A DNA stretch of 7,014 bases from LSNR01 sp964603325 (GTDB lineage Bacteria; Patescibacteriota; Minisyncoccia; Moranbacterales; UBA9337): contig CAZRUH010000034.1 of NCBI GenBank assembly GCA_964603325.1, positions 1 to 7,014 on the forward strand, read 5' to 3'. A model generated the notes under the pieces. The model did not search any database. It was given only the letters and a program-made list of their open reading frames with translations, and was not told the DNA's origin. The first letter of the stretch is position 1. Each line of letters opens with the position of its first letter. Of this stretch, positions 1 to 6,530 are shown piece by piece. The position numbers were made by a program, and so were the translations under genes.

Positions 1-292
1 TTCAAACCGTCGTGAGACAGGTTGGTCTCTATCTGCCGTAGGCGTTGTTGCTTGAAAGGATTCTTTCCTAGTACGAGAGGACCGGAAAGAGCTAACCTCT
101 GGTGTATCGGCTGTTCCGCCAGGAGCACTGTCGAGTAGCTATGTTGGTAAAGGATAACCGTTGAAAGCATCTAAACGGGAAGCCCCCCTTAAGATAAGGC
201 AACATGTTTTCCTAGAAGAATACTAGGTTGATAGGCTTCAGGTGTAAGTGTGGCGACACATTTAGCTGAGAAGTACTAATAAAACGAAACCT
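1..292 (+). rRNA. rrl: 23S ribosomal RNA, 3' end (partial)
   Basis: This is the last ~290 nt of a large-subunit rRNA gene, cut at its 5' side by the window edge. Recognisable landmarks are the GTCGTGAGACAG block near 9-20, the sarcin-ricin loop AGTACGAGAGGACC at 70-83 where elongation factors bind, the GAAAGCATCTAA block near 164-175, and the terminal AAGTACTAATAAAACG. The 3' end is set near 292, where the conserved part gives way to a T-run; the exact end is uncertain by a few bases because the 5' pairing strand lies outside the window. Compared with E. coli as I recall it, the stretch between GCCCC (about 183) and TTGATAGGC (228-236) is shorter, which suggests a reduced helix 98. The 5S gene follows about 95 nt downstream in the usual 23S-5S order. 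Confidence 0.97.
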
Positions 293-305
293 TTTTTGTT
301 TGTTT

Positions 306-334
306 TTTGATGATGTGCTATAGTGATCATCAAA
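306..334 (+). repeat. Hairpin in the 23S-5S spacer
   Basis: TTTGATGAT at 306-314 is the exact reverse complement of ATCATCAAA at 326-334, giving a 9-bp perfect stem with an 11-nt loop. It sits 14 nt after the 23S end. It is not followed by a T-run, so it does not look like a terminator; a role in rRNA processing or as a spacer structure is an inference. Confidence 0.6.
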
Positions 335-337
335 CGA

Positions 338-366
338 GTTAACAGTTAACAGTTATTTATTGTTAA
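338..366 (+). repeat. Short tandem repeat (GTTAACA) with overlapping inverted repeat
   Basis: The unit GTTAACA occurs at 338-344 and 345-351 and continues as GTTA at 352-355, about 2.6 copies. TTAACA at 346-351 is also the inverted partner of TGTTAA at 361-366, so a 6-bp hairpin with a 9-nt loop can form. The repeat lies in the 23S-5S spacer and may be simple slippage. Confidence 0.5.
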
Positions 367-387
367 ATTTATTTATAAGATTATACA

Positions 388-503
388 ATCTTGGTGATTC
401 TAGCGAAGGAGGTACACCTGATTCCATTCCGAACTCAGAAGTTAAGTCCTTCAGCGCCGATGATATCTGCTTTTGGCAGAGAAAGTAGGTCGTCGCCAAG
501 ATT
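388..503 (+). rRNA. rrf: 5S ribosomal RNA
   Basis: A complete 5S rRNA gene of about 116 nt. It shows the conserved TAGCG near 401-405, the CCGAACTCAGAAGTTAAG loop region at 428-445, and AGCGCCGATGATA followed by GAGAAAGTAGG near the 3' side. The ends were set by aligning helix I with the E. coli molecule: ATCTTGG at the 5' end pairs with GCCAAGATT at the 3' end. The pairing continues beyond the mature ends: ATTATACAATCTTGG (380-394) is complementary to CCAAGATTGTGTAAT (496-510) over 15 bp with one G-U pair, which probably forms the precursor stem cut during maturation. It is co-transcribed with the upstream 23S gene and followed by a terminator. Confidence 0.97.
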
Positions 504-540
504 GTGTAATTTTATTTAAAATTACGCAAAACTCTCTCCC

Positions 541-569
541 AAAAAGCCGTCATTATTTGACGGTTTTTT
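541..569 (+). terminator. Intrinsic terminator of the rRNA operon
   Basis: CCGTCA (547-552) and TGACGG (558-563) form a 6-bp stem around the loop TTATT, followed directly by six Ts (564-569). The A-run 541-545 before the stem can pair with the T-run. It lies about 38 nt after the 5S gene, the expected position for ending the rRNA transcript. It is the strongest terminator signature in the window. Confidence 0.9.
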
Positions 570-878
570 GTTTGGGAAAATATTATATAATTTTCAAATA
601 ATGGTTTTTATTGAAAAGAATTGAATAAACATTGTCTAATTTAAATTAAATTTTTTTAATATTAAAATGTAAGACTTTGTTGGTAAAATGTTGTCCAAAT
701 TTGGCTTTTCTTAATAAAGACTAATTTGGGAAATTCCTTTGTTCCGGTCAAAGTTATTGAAGCTTGTGTTAAGAACAAAAAAGTTGGCATTGGATTATGA
801 AGTGAAAATAATGGGACTAGAAAAGTAGTATTATTGAGGAATAATGTTGAATGCTTTTCTAGAAGTGATATGAAAATT
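570..878. other. Gene-poor stretch downstream of the rRNA operon
   Basis: About 310 nt without a convincing gene. The first ~120 nt are plain A/T-rich sequence. A perfect 10-bp palindrome, CCAAATTTGG, lies at 695-704. From about 717 the base composition becomes less extreme and one plus-strand frame reads like protein but is broken by a TGA (separate entry). A two-part hairpin covers 817-862 (separate entry). I see no tRNA cloverleaf and no insertion-sequence ends. Confidence 0.6.
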
Positions 879-893
879 ACCTCAAAAAAATAA
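687..893 (+). pseudogene. Possible gene remnant with an in-frame TGA
   Basis: A frame opened by the stop at 684-686 runs to TAA at 891-893 with a single TGA at 798-800. Its translation has a protein-like composition on both sides of the stop, for example FVPVKVIEACVKNKKVGIGL before and SENNGTRKVVLLRNNVECF after. There is no ATG in frame before the TGA; TTG at 726 is the only plausible start. I recognise no family. It could be the decayed tail of a lost gene, or chance. The frame runs into the hairpin at 879-909, which is odd for an intact gene with its own terminator. The reverse strand also has a 42-codon open frame here (662-790), which weakens the case. Confidence 0.2.
817..862 (+). repeat. 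Imperfect two-part stem-loop
   Basis: CTAGAAAAG (817-825) is the exact reverse complement of CTTTTCTAG (854-862). Inside it, TATTATT (829-835) pairs with AATAATG (840-846), the last pair being G-U, around a GAGG loop (836-839). The two stems are separated by an asymmetric internal loop of 3 and 7 nt. The whole 46-nt element can fold on either strand. No T-run follows, so it is not a standard terminator. Its function is unknown. Confidence 0.45.
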
Positions 894-909
894 TGTTGTT
901 TTTTGAGGT
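879..909 (-). terminator. Hairpin terminator after the GNAT-like gene
   Basis: ACCTCAAAAAA (879-889) and TTTTTTGAGGT (899-909) form an 11-bp stem with a 9-nt loop. It lies 10 nt past the stop codon of the leftward gene at 920-1309, as expected for its terminator. The stem has CCTC/GAGG at its base and A/T pairs above. The tail read on the minus strand is only moderately T-rich (TAATTTTC). On the plus strand it is followed by TTTT, so it may work in both directions. Confidence 0.6.
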
Positions 910-919
910 TTTGTTACAT

Positions 920-1309
920 TTATTTTTCAAAACCTCTATAAGTGATAGTAATTTTATCTGTTTTTTGAGGCGAGTTCGGATTTTCCAATGAAACCCATCC
1001 GGCGTTAGTAAACAATTTTAATTTTCTCCGCCCCCAAACCACTCCGCTGGCAGTAGCACCTTCTTCTTGAATGAATTTTCCCATTTTTTTTAGAATTGTT
1101 TTGGCTATCCCACGACCGCCAACAAAGGAATTTATGTCTTTTAAATGATAATGTTTTTTGCGAGAGTCTGTCTTTTTTAGCTCCAGAGTTGCGATGCCCA
1201 ATATTCTTCCTTTTGAGTTTTTTATTTCAAAAGAAACAGACTTATGATCTTTTTTTATCTCCACTTCATATTCCGCTTTTTGTAGAATTTCTTTTTTGAT
1301 AGTTTCCAT
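920..1309 (-). CDS. Small GNAT-like N-acetyltransferase domain protein
   Basis: A 129-residue protein, probably cytosolic, that resembles a minimal GNAT fold. The fold transfers an acetyl group from acetyl-CoA to an amine; the substrate here cannot be read from sequence. Residues about 24-47 alternate like the central strands (SFEIKNSKGRILGIATLEL). GGRGIAKTIL at 64-73 matches the acetyl-CoA pyrophosphate-binding motif A (R/Q-x-x-G-x-G/A) except that the first R/Q is replaced, and the helix TILKKMGKFIQEEGA follows. KLFTNAGW at 98-105 resembles the usual C-terminal 'FYxKxGF' segment. The N-terminal part before the core is short. No Shine-Dalgarno sequence precedes the ATG. The gene is divergent from the flavoprotein at 1405 and ends just before a hairpin terminator. 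It could instead be an unrelated small alpha/beta protein. Confidence 0.6.
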   Translation of the reverse strand: METIKKEILQKAEYEVEIKKDHKSVSFEIKNSKGRILGIATLELKKTDSRKKHYHLKDINSFVGGRGIAKTILKKMGKFIQEEGATASGVVWGRRKLKLFTNAGWVSLENPNSPQKTDKITITYRGFEK

Positions 1310-1352
1310 ATATTTGCATTTTGTAATTTACATTGTAATATAAATTAGGTTT

Positions 1353-1381
1353 ATTATAACAAACAGTTTTTTAATTAACAA
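1353..1381 (-). promoter_or_regulatory. Putative promoter of the GNAT-like gene
   Basis: Read on the minus strand, TATAAT (1353-1358) is a perfect -10 box and TTGTTA (1376-1381) matches four of six positions of the -35 consensus, with a 17-nt spacer. Transcription would start near 1346, leaving a leader of about 37 nt before the ATG at 1309. The same A/T block read on the plus strand offers TATTAT (1352-1357) behind TTTACA (1327-1332), a weaker match with a 19-nt spacer, that could serve the divergent gene. Confidence 0.4.
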
Positions 1382-1404
1382 TAATTAGATTGTTTGATTT
1401 ATTT

Positions 1405-2685
1405 ATGAAGTATGATTATGACATAGTGGTTGTCGGAGGCGGTCCTTCCGGAATGATGGCGGCGGGAAGAGCCGGTCAACTGGGTTGCCGAGTTCTTTTA
1501 ATTGAAAAAAACAAGGAAATGGGAATTAAATTGTTGATGACCGGAAAAGAAAGATGTAATGTAACACATTATAGCGAAAATCCGAACGATTTGATTGAAT
1601 TTTATGGAAAAAACGGAAGGTTTCTTTATTCCGGTTTTGCTAATTTTTCCAATTTAGATGTAATTGATTTTTTTGAAAAAAGAGGGGTAAAAATGAAAAT
1701 AGAAAGAGGTGCGAGAGTGTTTCCGGCAAGTGATAAATCTATGGATATTCGGAAAGTGTTACTTGATTTTTTAGAAGAAGGAAATGTTAAAATTTTAAAA
1801 GGAAAAACGGTAAAAGATGTTATTAAAAATAGTCAAAAAGAATTTATAGAGAGTATAATTTTATTAACCGGTGAAAAGATTAATGCAAAAAGATATATTA
1901 TTGCTACGGGAGGATTGTCTTATCCTGCAACCGGCGCAACCGGTGATGGATATAGATGGGCGAAAAAACTGGGGCATAATATTGTTTCTCCATATCCCGC
2001 ATTATCTCCGATAAGATTAAAAGATAAATTTGTTAGCAATTTGGAGGGTTTGACAATTAAAAATGTGCGAATAGATGTTTTTAAAAACGAGGGAAAATCT
2101 TGTGAAAAAAAAGTTATTTCCAGATTTGGAGAAGCCGTATTTACCAAACAAGGAATCAGTGGTCCGATAATTTTGGATATGAGTAAAAAAATAGGTGAAT
2201 TGTTAAGGAAGAACGGTAAAGGAGCAACTTTAAGATTAAGGATTGACTTTAAGCCGGCTATGAGTTTTGAAAAATTGGATAAAAGAATTCAAAGAGATTT
2301 TCAAAAAGGAAACAATAAACAATTTAAAAATATCTTGAATAAATTATTGCCAAAAAAAATTATACCGGTGTTAATTAAATTATCAGAAATAAATCCTGAC
2401 AAGCGAGTAAATTTAATAACGAAAGAAGAAAGAAAGAAACTGACGAGACTATTAAAAGAGTTTCCTTTAACGATAAAAGAAGTGGTTGGTTTCGGCAAAG
2501 CGATAATTACCACCGGTGGAATTGATGTTACGGAAGTTAATTCCAAAACTATGCAATCACGATTGGTGGATAATTTATTTTTTACGGGAGAAGTGTTGGA
2601 TTTGGATGGTCCCACCGGTGGCTATAATCTGCAAGTTTGTTGGAGTACGGGATGGACAGCGGGGAGTTCGTCGGCTTATTTTTGA
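1405..2685 (+). CDS. BaiN/HI0933-type NAD(P)/FAD-dependent oxidoreductase
   Basis: A 426-residue flavoprotein of the HI0933 (YhiN/BaiN-like) family, a usual length for the family. Members bind FAD and act as oxidoreductases; the physiological substrate of most is unknown. An N-terminal Rossmann dinucleotide site is clear: DIVVVGGGPSG with the GxGxxG at 11-16 and E34 at the end of the second strand. The family block follows as KLLMTGKERCNVTH (42-55), slightly off the usual TGxGRCNxTN. ATGGLSYPATGATGDGY lies at 167-183. The C-terminal FAD-binding part has TTGGID (369-374) and TGEVLDLDGPTGGYNLQ (394-410). The ATG at 1405 is preferred over an in-frame TTG at 1390 because it starts right at the Rossmann strand; neither has a Shine-Dalgarno. 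It ends with TGA, the only gene here to do so. A glycosyltransferase gene follows after 59 nt on the same strand and may be co-transcribed. Confidence 0.9.
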   Translation: MKYDYDIVVVGGGPSGMMAAGRAGQLGCRVLLIEKNKEMGIKLLMTGKERCNVTHYSENPNDLIEFYGKNGRFLYSGFANFSNLDVIDFFEKRGVKMKIERGARVFPASDKSMDIRKVLLDFLEEGNVKILKGKTVKDVIKNSQKEFIESIILLTGEKINAKRYIIATGGLSYPATGATGDGYRWAKKLGHNIVSPYPALSPIRLKDKFVSNLEGLTIKNVRIDVFKNEGKSCEKKVISRFGEAVFTKQGISGPIILDMSKKIGELLRKNGKGATLRLRIDFKPAMSFEKLDKRIQRDFQKGNNKQFKNILNKLLPKKIIPVLIKLSEINPDKRVNLITKEERKKLTRLLKEFPLTIKEVVGFGKAIITTGGIDVTEVNSKTMQSRLVDNLFFTGEVLDLDGPTGGYNLQVCWSTGWTAGSSSAYF

Positions 2686-2744
2686 TTTGTGAGAGGTATT
2701 GATTTTTAAAATAATGAAAAGTAAACTAAAATTAAAACAAAAAT

Positions 2745-4154
2745 ATGATAAAAAATAAAAAAATAAAAATTGGAATTTTTCATTATCGCGTTGGCAAAAC
2801 TGATGGAGTATCTTTGGAAATAGAAAAAAGAAAAGAGATATTGCTTAAAAACAATTGTGAAGTGAAATTAATTGCCGGACCGAATAGTATCGGCGCAGAT
2901 TATGTAATTAAGGAATTGGAATGGGACAGTAAGGAAATGGCTATTATCAAAGAAAGCAGTTTTAAAATTCCGGCAAAGAAAATTTTATCCGTTTCCGAAC
3001 TTAAAAAAAGAATTGAAAAAATTTCCAAGAAAATAAAAAAACAACTTGAATGTATTCAAAAAAAAGAAAAGTTTGAATATATTTTAGTGCACAACATATT
3101 TTCTTTTGGCGGACATATTCCCGCAAGTAAAGCTTTTTTTGAATGGATTGAAGAAAATCAAATAAGGTGTTTGTCAACAAATCATGATTTTTATTGGGAA
3201 CGAAAAGATTGTCAGGTTCCGAGAAGCAAATACATTGAAAAATATTTGATAAAATATATGCCTCCAAAGAGCAAAAATATTCAACACATAGTAATAAATT
3301 CCATAGCGGAAGAGGATTTAAAAAAAAGAAGAAAAATAAACGACATTAAAACGATTGGAGATATTTTTGACTTTGAGCAAAAAGAATGGATCGCCGACAG
3401 CGTAAGTAAAAAACTTTTAGAAATGTTTAGAATTAAAAAAAATGATATTGTTGTTTTACAAGCGACAAGAATTTTGCCGAGAAAAGGAATAGAGATATCA
3501 ATAGAATATGTTCGCAGACTACAAATGCAAATTAAAAAAATTACCGAAAGCAGTATTTATAACGGAAAAAAGATAAATGGCAATTCAAGGGTAATTTTGG
3601 TAATCGCCGGCTATGCGGAAAAGGAAAATAAGAAATATTTAAAGAAAATAAAAAAACTGGCAAACAAAAAAAATATTTCAGTTAGGTTCGTGTCTGATTT
3701 TATTTCTGCAAAAAGGAAGTTTGGGAGGTTTGGCAAGATAAAGAAATTTTCTTTATGGGATGCTTATGTTAATGCCGACCTAGTGACATATCCGAGTTTG
3801 TGGGAAGGTTGGGGAAATCAATTTATAGAAGCAATTTTTGCCAAAAAACCGGTGGCGGTTTTTGAATATCCCGTCTTTAAAAAAGATATAAAAAAAGAGG
3901 GGTATGCAGTGGTGTCATTTGGTGATAAGTTTATTGCGAATAAAAAAACAGGTGAAATTCTTATTCCGGAAAGAGTGATGAATAAAGCTGTTAAAAAAAC
4001 AATAAAAATTTTATTTAATAAAAACTTTAAAAAAGATATAATTAATAATTTTAAAATCGGCAAAAAACACCATAGTTACAAAGTGTTTGAAAATATCTTT
4101 TTGGAAATTATTTACAATCAAATAATAAACAAGGAAAAATATTTCGGCAATTAA
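2745..4154 (+). CDS. GT4-type glycosyltransferase
   Basis: A 469-residue, Lys/Ile/Asn-rich protein with the two-domain GT-B layout of retaining family-4 glycosyltransferases, which transfer sugar from a nucleotide-sugar donor. The N-terminal domain opens with HYRVGKTDGVSLE (13-25), a variant of the glycine-rich acceptor-side loop. It continues with HNIFSFGGHIPASKAF (116-131) and NHDFYWER (146-153), where H147 sits at the usual active-site position. The C-terminal donor domain begins near 233 and shows ATRILPRKGIE (240-250) with likely phosphate-binding R242 and K247. The E-x7-E motif is in EGWGNQFIE (354-362). The TDGVSLE start recalls mannosylglucosylglycerate-synthase-like enzymes, so a compatible-solute or glycolipid role is possible, but the substrate is not established. 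No signal peptide or membrane helix is seen. No Shine-Dalgarno precedes the ATG. It may share a transcript with the flavoprotein upstream, and it ends 3 nt from the convergent cysS end. Confidence 0.85.
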   Translation: MIKNKKIKIGIFHYRVGKTDGVSLEIEKRKEILLKNNCEVKLIAGPNSIGADYVIKELEWDSKEMAIIKESSFKIPAKKILSVSELKKRIEKISKKIKKQLECIQKKEKFEYILVHNIFSFGGHIPASKAFFEWIEENQIRCLSTNHDFYWERKDCQVPRSKYIEKYLIKYMPPKSKNIQHIVINSIAEEDLKKRRKINDIKTIGDIFDFEQKEWIADSVSKKLLEMFRIKKNDIVVLQATRILPRKGIEISIEYVRRLQMQIKKITESSIYNGKKINGNSRVILVIAGYAEKENKKYLKKIKKLANKKNISVRFVSDFISAKRKFGRFGKIKKFSLWDAYVNADLVTYPSLWEGWGNQFIEAIFAKKPVAVFEYPVFKKDIKKEGYAVVSFGDKFIANKKTGEILIPERVMNKAVKKTIKILFNKNFKKDIINNFKIGKKHHSYKVFENIFLEIIYNQIINKEKYFGN

Positions 4155-4157
4155 AGT

Positions 4158-5603
4158 TTAATTCATTTTTCTTATCTCGTACCCATTATCTTTATCCAGA
4201 ACCTCGTATCCTTTGAGTATTATTTGCTCTCTTATTTTGTCGGATTTTACCCAATCTTTATTTTTACGAGCCAAACTTCTTTTTTTTGCAAGATTTTTTA
4301 TTTCCTTTGGAATAGTCATTTTTGCGGGTTTTTTTATTTTAATGCCAAAAACCGTATTCATTTTATTCCATACGGAAAGCAATTTTTTTGCATCAAAATG
4401 TCCCAAGTCATCATTAGAAATTCTTTTATTGGTATCAGATATCATTTTGTATAATATTGTTAGCGCTACCGGAGTGTTTAAATCATCATTCATTGCTTTT
4501 TCAAATTCTTTGAGATACCGCTTTAAGTCCGTTTTGTTTATGTTATTTTTGTTGTTATCGTTGATAGAAAAATTTTTTATTTTAGTAACAAAATCGGTTA
4601 TCTTTTGAATATTTTTTTGCGCTTGTTTTAAAGAATGCCACGAAAAATCAAGTCTTGAGCGGTAATGTGAGGATAAAAACAATAATCTTAAATCCATAGC
4701 GGTAAATCCTTTTTCTTTTATGTCTTCTAAAATATAAAGATTTCCTTTTGATTTGCTCATTTTTTCGCCATTAACGAGTAAGTGTCTGGTATGGAGCCAA
4801 TAATTTACAAATTTCTTCCCGGTCCAACACTCCGTTTGAGCAATTTCCGCTTCATGATGTGGGAATATATTATCTTCTCCGCCGGTATGAATATCAAAAG
4901 TTTGACCAAGGTATTCTGTGCTCATGGCGGAACATTCAATATGCCAACCGGGATAACCAATTCCCCACGGACTGTCCCACTTCATTAAGTGATTTTTTGG
5001 CGCCTTAAGCCACAAAGCGAAATCCCATGGGTTTTTTTTGTCGGGATGTTTTTCCAATCTGGCTCCGATTTTTAAATTCTTTAAAGTGTTTCCGGAGAGT
5101 TTTCCATATTTTTTAAATTTTGAAATGTCAAAAAATACATTGCCGTTTTTCTCATAAGCATAGCCTTTTCTAATTAATTCTTGAATTATTTTAATCATTT
5201 GTGGAATGTGTGATGTGGCGCGTGGGAAATATTGCGCCGGCAAGATATTCATATCTTTTTCAATTTGTTTGAAATAATCTTCATAAAAAAGAGCAATTTC
5301 TTTGGGACTTTTTTTCTCTTCTTTTGATTTCTTTATGAGTTTATCTTCTCCGCTGTCTCCTTGCGCAATATCATCATCTGTCAAATGACCAACATCAGTA
5401 ATATTTTTTATATGACGAACTTCATATCCGATGTATTCCAAATAACGGCGAACAATGTCTGCCGTTAAGTATGCGCGAATATTGCCAATGTGAATATTTC
5501 CATAAACGGTTGGTCCGCAAGTGTAAATGCCAACTTTTCCTCTGTTAAGGGGAGTGAAAATATCTTTTTGCTTGGTGAGTGTATTATATATTTTTAAAAC
5601 CAT
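4158..5603 (-). CDS. cysS: Cysteinyl-tRNA synthetase
   Basis: A complete 481-residue class I aminoacyl-tRNA synthetase that charges tRNA-Cys with cysteine in the cytosol; the length is normal. The Rossmann catalytic core shows TCGPTVYGNIHIGN (28-41), carrying the HIGH-type signature as HIGN at 38-41. The adenylate region GWHIECSAMS is at 219-228 and the KMSKS loop at 281-285. The four expected zinc ligands are present: C29, C224, H249 and E253. The C-terminal tRNA-binding part keeps the family's AR-x2-KDW-x2-SDKIR pattern (445-458) and a GYEIRK tail. The start codon lies inside the end of the upstream corA-like gene: the two frames overlap by 10 nt (5594-5603), so the pair is an operon and translation may be coupled. 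No Shine-Dalgarno is visible. No terminator fits between its end and the convergent gene. Confidence 0.98.
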   Translation of the reverse strand: MVLKIYNTLTKQKDIFTPLNRGKVGIYTCGPTVYGNIHIGNIRAYLTADIVRRYLEYIGYEVRHIKNITDVGHLTDDDIAQGDSGEDKLIKKSKEEKKSPKEIALFYEDYFKQIEKDMNILPAQYFPRATSHIPQMIKIIQELIRKGYAYEKNGNVFFDISKFKKYGKLSGNTLKNLKIGARLEKHPDKKNPWDFALWLKAPKNHLMKWDSPWGIGYPGWHIECSAMSTEYLGQTFDIHTGGEDNIFPHHEAEIAQTECWTGKKFVNYWLHTRHLLVNGEKMSKSKGNLYILEDIKEKGFTAMDLRLLFLSSHYRSRLDFSWHSLKQAQKNIQKITDFVTKIKNFSINDNNKNNINKTDLKRYLKEFEKAMNDDLNTPVALTILYKMISDTNKRISNDDLGHFDAKKLLSVWNKMNTVFGIKIKKPAKMTIPKEIKNLAKKRSLARKNKDWVKSDKIREQIILKGYEVLDKDNGYEIRKMN

Positions 5604-6502
5604 TTTTTTACTTTAAAAACTATGATGGTAAATATTGAAATAATAAACATTATTCCCATATGAATCCAAAAACCGTAAGGATTATCTCCAAAAGGAATGT
5701 CCGCGCTCATTGCCAATATATTGGAATAAACTGTCATTGGCAACATCACGGCTGAAAATATGGTCAAAACTTTCATTGTAAAGTTTAATTTGTTTGAGAG
5801 CAGAGAGTTATTTGTTTCCTCAAGCGATTCAATGGTTTCTTTGGCACTCTCCAATGAGCTCCACAATCTGATATTGGTTCCGATTAAATCTTGATAATAT
5901 TCTTTTAAATCATCGGGAATAAAATTCGTATTCATTTTTACTAAAGATTCTAAGATGGATCTTTGTGGTTTTAGCGCGCGACGAAAATTTAAAACATCTC
6001 TTTTGGCTATGGAAATTTCCTTAACCATTTCTTTTTCATCGCCATTAAAAACATGTTGCTCAATGTTATCTATATTTTTGTGAATATGATCAAGTTTCGG
6101 GAAGCAAGATTCAATTAGAATTTCCAGTAAACGGTAAAGTAAATGTGCCGGAGTTTGGCTCATATAAATTCTTTTTTGTCCATCGCTTGTTTTTAATTTT
6201 TTAAAAAAATCAGTTAATTGATAAATATTGTGAGAATGACCGGTTATTAATGTATCTTTGGTCAGGACAATATCCAATTCACCGGGATAAGTTGTTCTTT
6301 CTTTGACATCAAACAATGGGATGTGAACAGTCAAGAATACACAATTTTTGTATTCGGTTGCGTTTGGACGGATGGTTGGGGTGACAAACTCTTCAATTGC
6401 CAAAGGATGAATTTGATAATTATCTTGAAGATAACGGATGTCTTTTTCGTTTGGTTTTTCAAAATCAAGCCAAGATAAATTATTAAATTTAATTGTTTGC
6501 AT
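5594..6502 (-). CDS. CorA-like divalent cation transporter lacking the GMN signature
   Basis: A 302-residue member of the CorA superfamily, whose pentameric inner-membrane channels carry Mg2+ or other divalent cations. The cytoplasmic N-terminal domain (about 1-130) has the usual start WLDFEKPNEKDIRYL (11-25) and an HPLAIEE block (32-38). A long helical stalk follows, about 135-240. Two C-terminal membrane helices lie near 243-264 and 277-297, and a basic KVKKWF tail ends the protein. The segment before the pore loop, FTMKVLTIFSAVMLPMTVYSNI (241-262), aligns well with CorA proteins. The invariant GMN at the end of the first membrane helix, however, reads A264-M265-S266. Ion selectivity is therefore uncertain: an active transporter with altered specificity, a regulatory subunit, or a divergent lineage variant are all possible. 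The gene leads the operon with cysS and is divergent from yidD. No Shine-Dalgarno precedes the ATG. Confidence 0.9.
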   Translation of the reverse strand: MQTIKFNNLSWLDFEKPNEKDIRYLQDNYQIHPLAIEEFVTPTIRPNATEYKNCVFLTVHIPLFDVKERTTYPGELDIVLTKDTLITGHSHNIYQLTDFFKKLKTSDGQKRIYMSQTPAHLLYRLLEILIESCFPKLDHIHKNIDNIEQHVFNGDEKEMVKEISIAKRDVLNFRRALKPQRSILESLVKMNTNFIPDDLKEYYQDLIGTNIRLWSSLESAKETIESLEETNNSLLSNKLNFTMKVLTIFSAVMLPMTVYSNILAMSADIPFGDNPYGFWIHMGIMFIISIFTIIVFKVKKWF

Positions 6503-6530
6503 TTAATTTTTATGTTATTTTTACTTTGTA

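Noticed and set aside
662..790. Minus-strand open frame of 42 codons in the gene-poor stretch.
   Set aside because: No recognisable motif, no ribosome binding site, and it lies opposite a frame with better coding character; short open frames are expected by chance.
570..919. tRNA gene or CRISPR/insertion-sequence remnant after the rRNA operon.
   Set aside because: No cloverleaf, no regularly spaced repeats and no transposase-like motif or terminal inverted repeats with target duplication were found.
1390..1404. TTG at 1390 as the start of the flavoprotein, adding five residues.
   Set aside because: ATG at 1405 is a stronger start, places the Rossmann strand right at the N-terminus as in the family, and no Shine-Dalgarno supports the TTG.
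1920..2615. Minus-strand open frames inside the flavoprotein gene, and similar ones opposite the glycosyltransferase and cysS.
   Set aside because: They lie wholly opposite clear conserved genes, have low-complexity Phe/Ser/Leu-rich translations and no family motifs; they are reverse-strand shadows.
2683..2712. The flavoprotein stop TGA is followed in frame by eight sense codons and a TAA, and the frame at 687-893 also holds a TGA, hinting at TGA reassignment (glycine or tryptophan).
   Set aside because: CysRS, CorA-like, GT4, YidD and the flavoprotein are full length with no internal TGA and use GGN and TGG codons normally; in lineages with a reassigned TGA it is a frequent codon. The flavoprotein also ends at a natural family C-terminus.
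2699..2727. TTGATT with TAAACT as a separate promoter for the glycosyltransferase gene.
   Set aside because: Both boxes match only partly and such matches are common in sequence this A/T-rich; co-transcription with the flavoprotein is equally likely.
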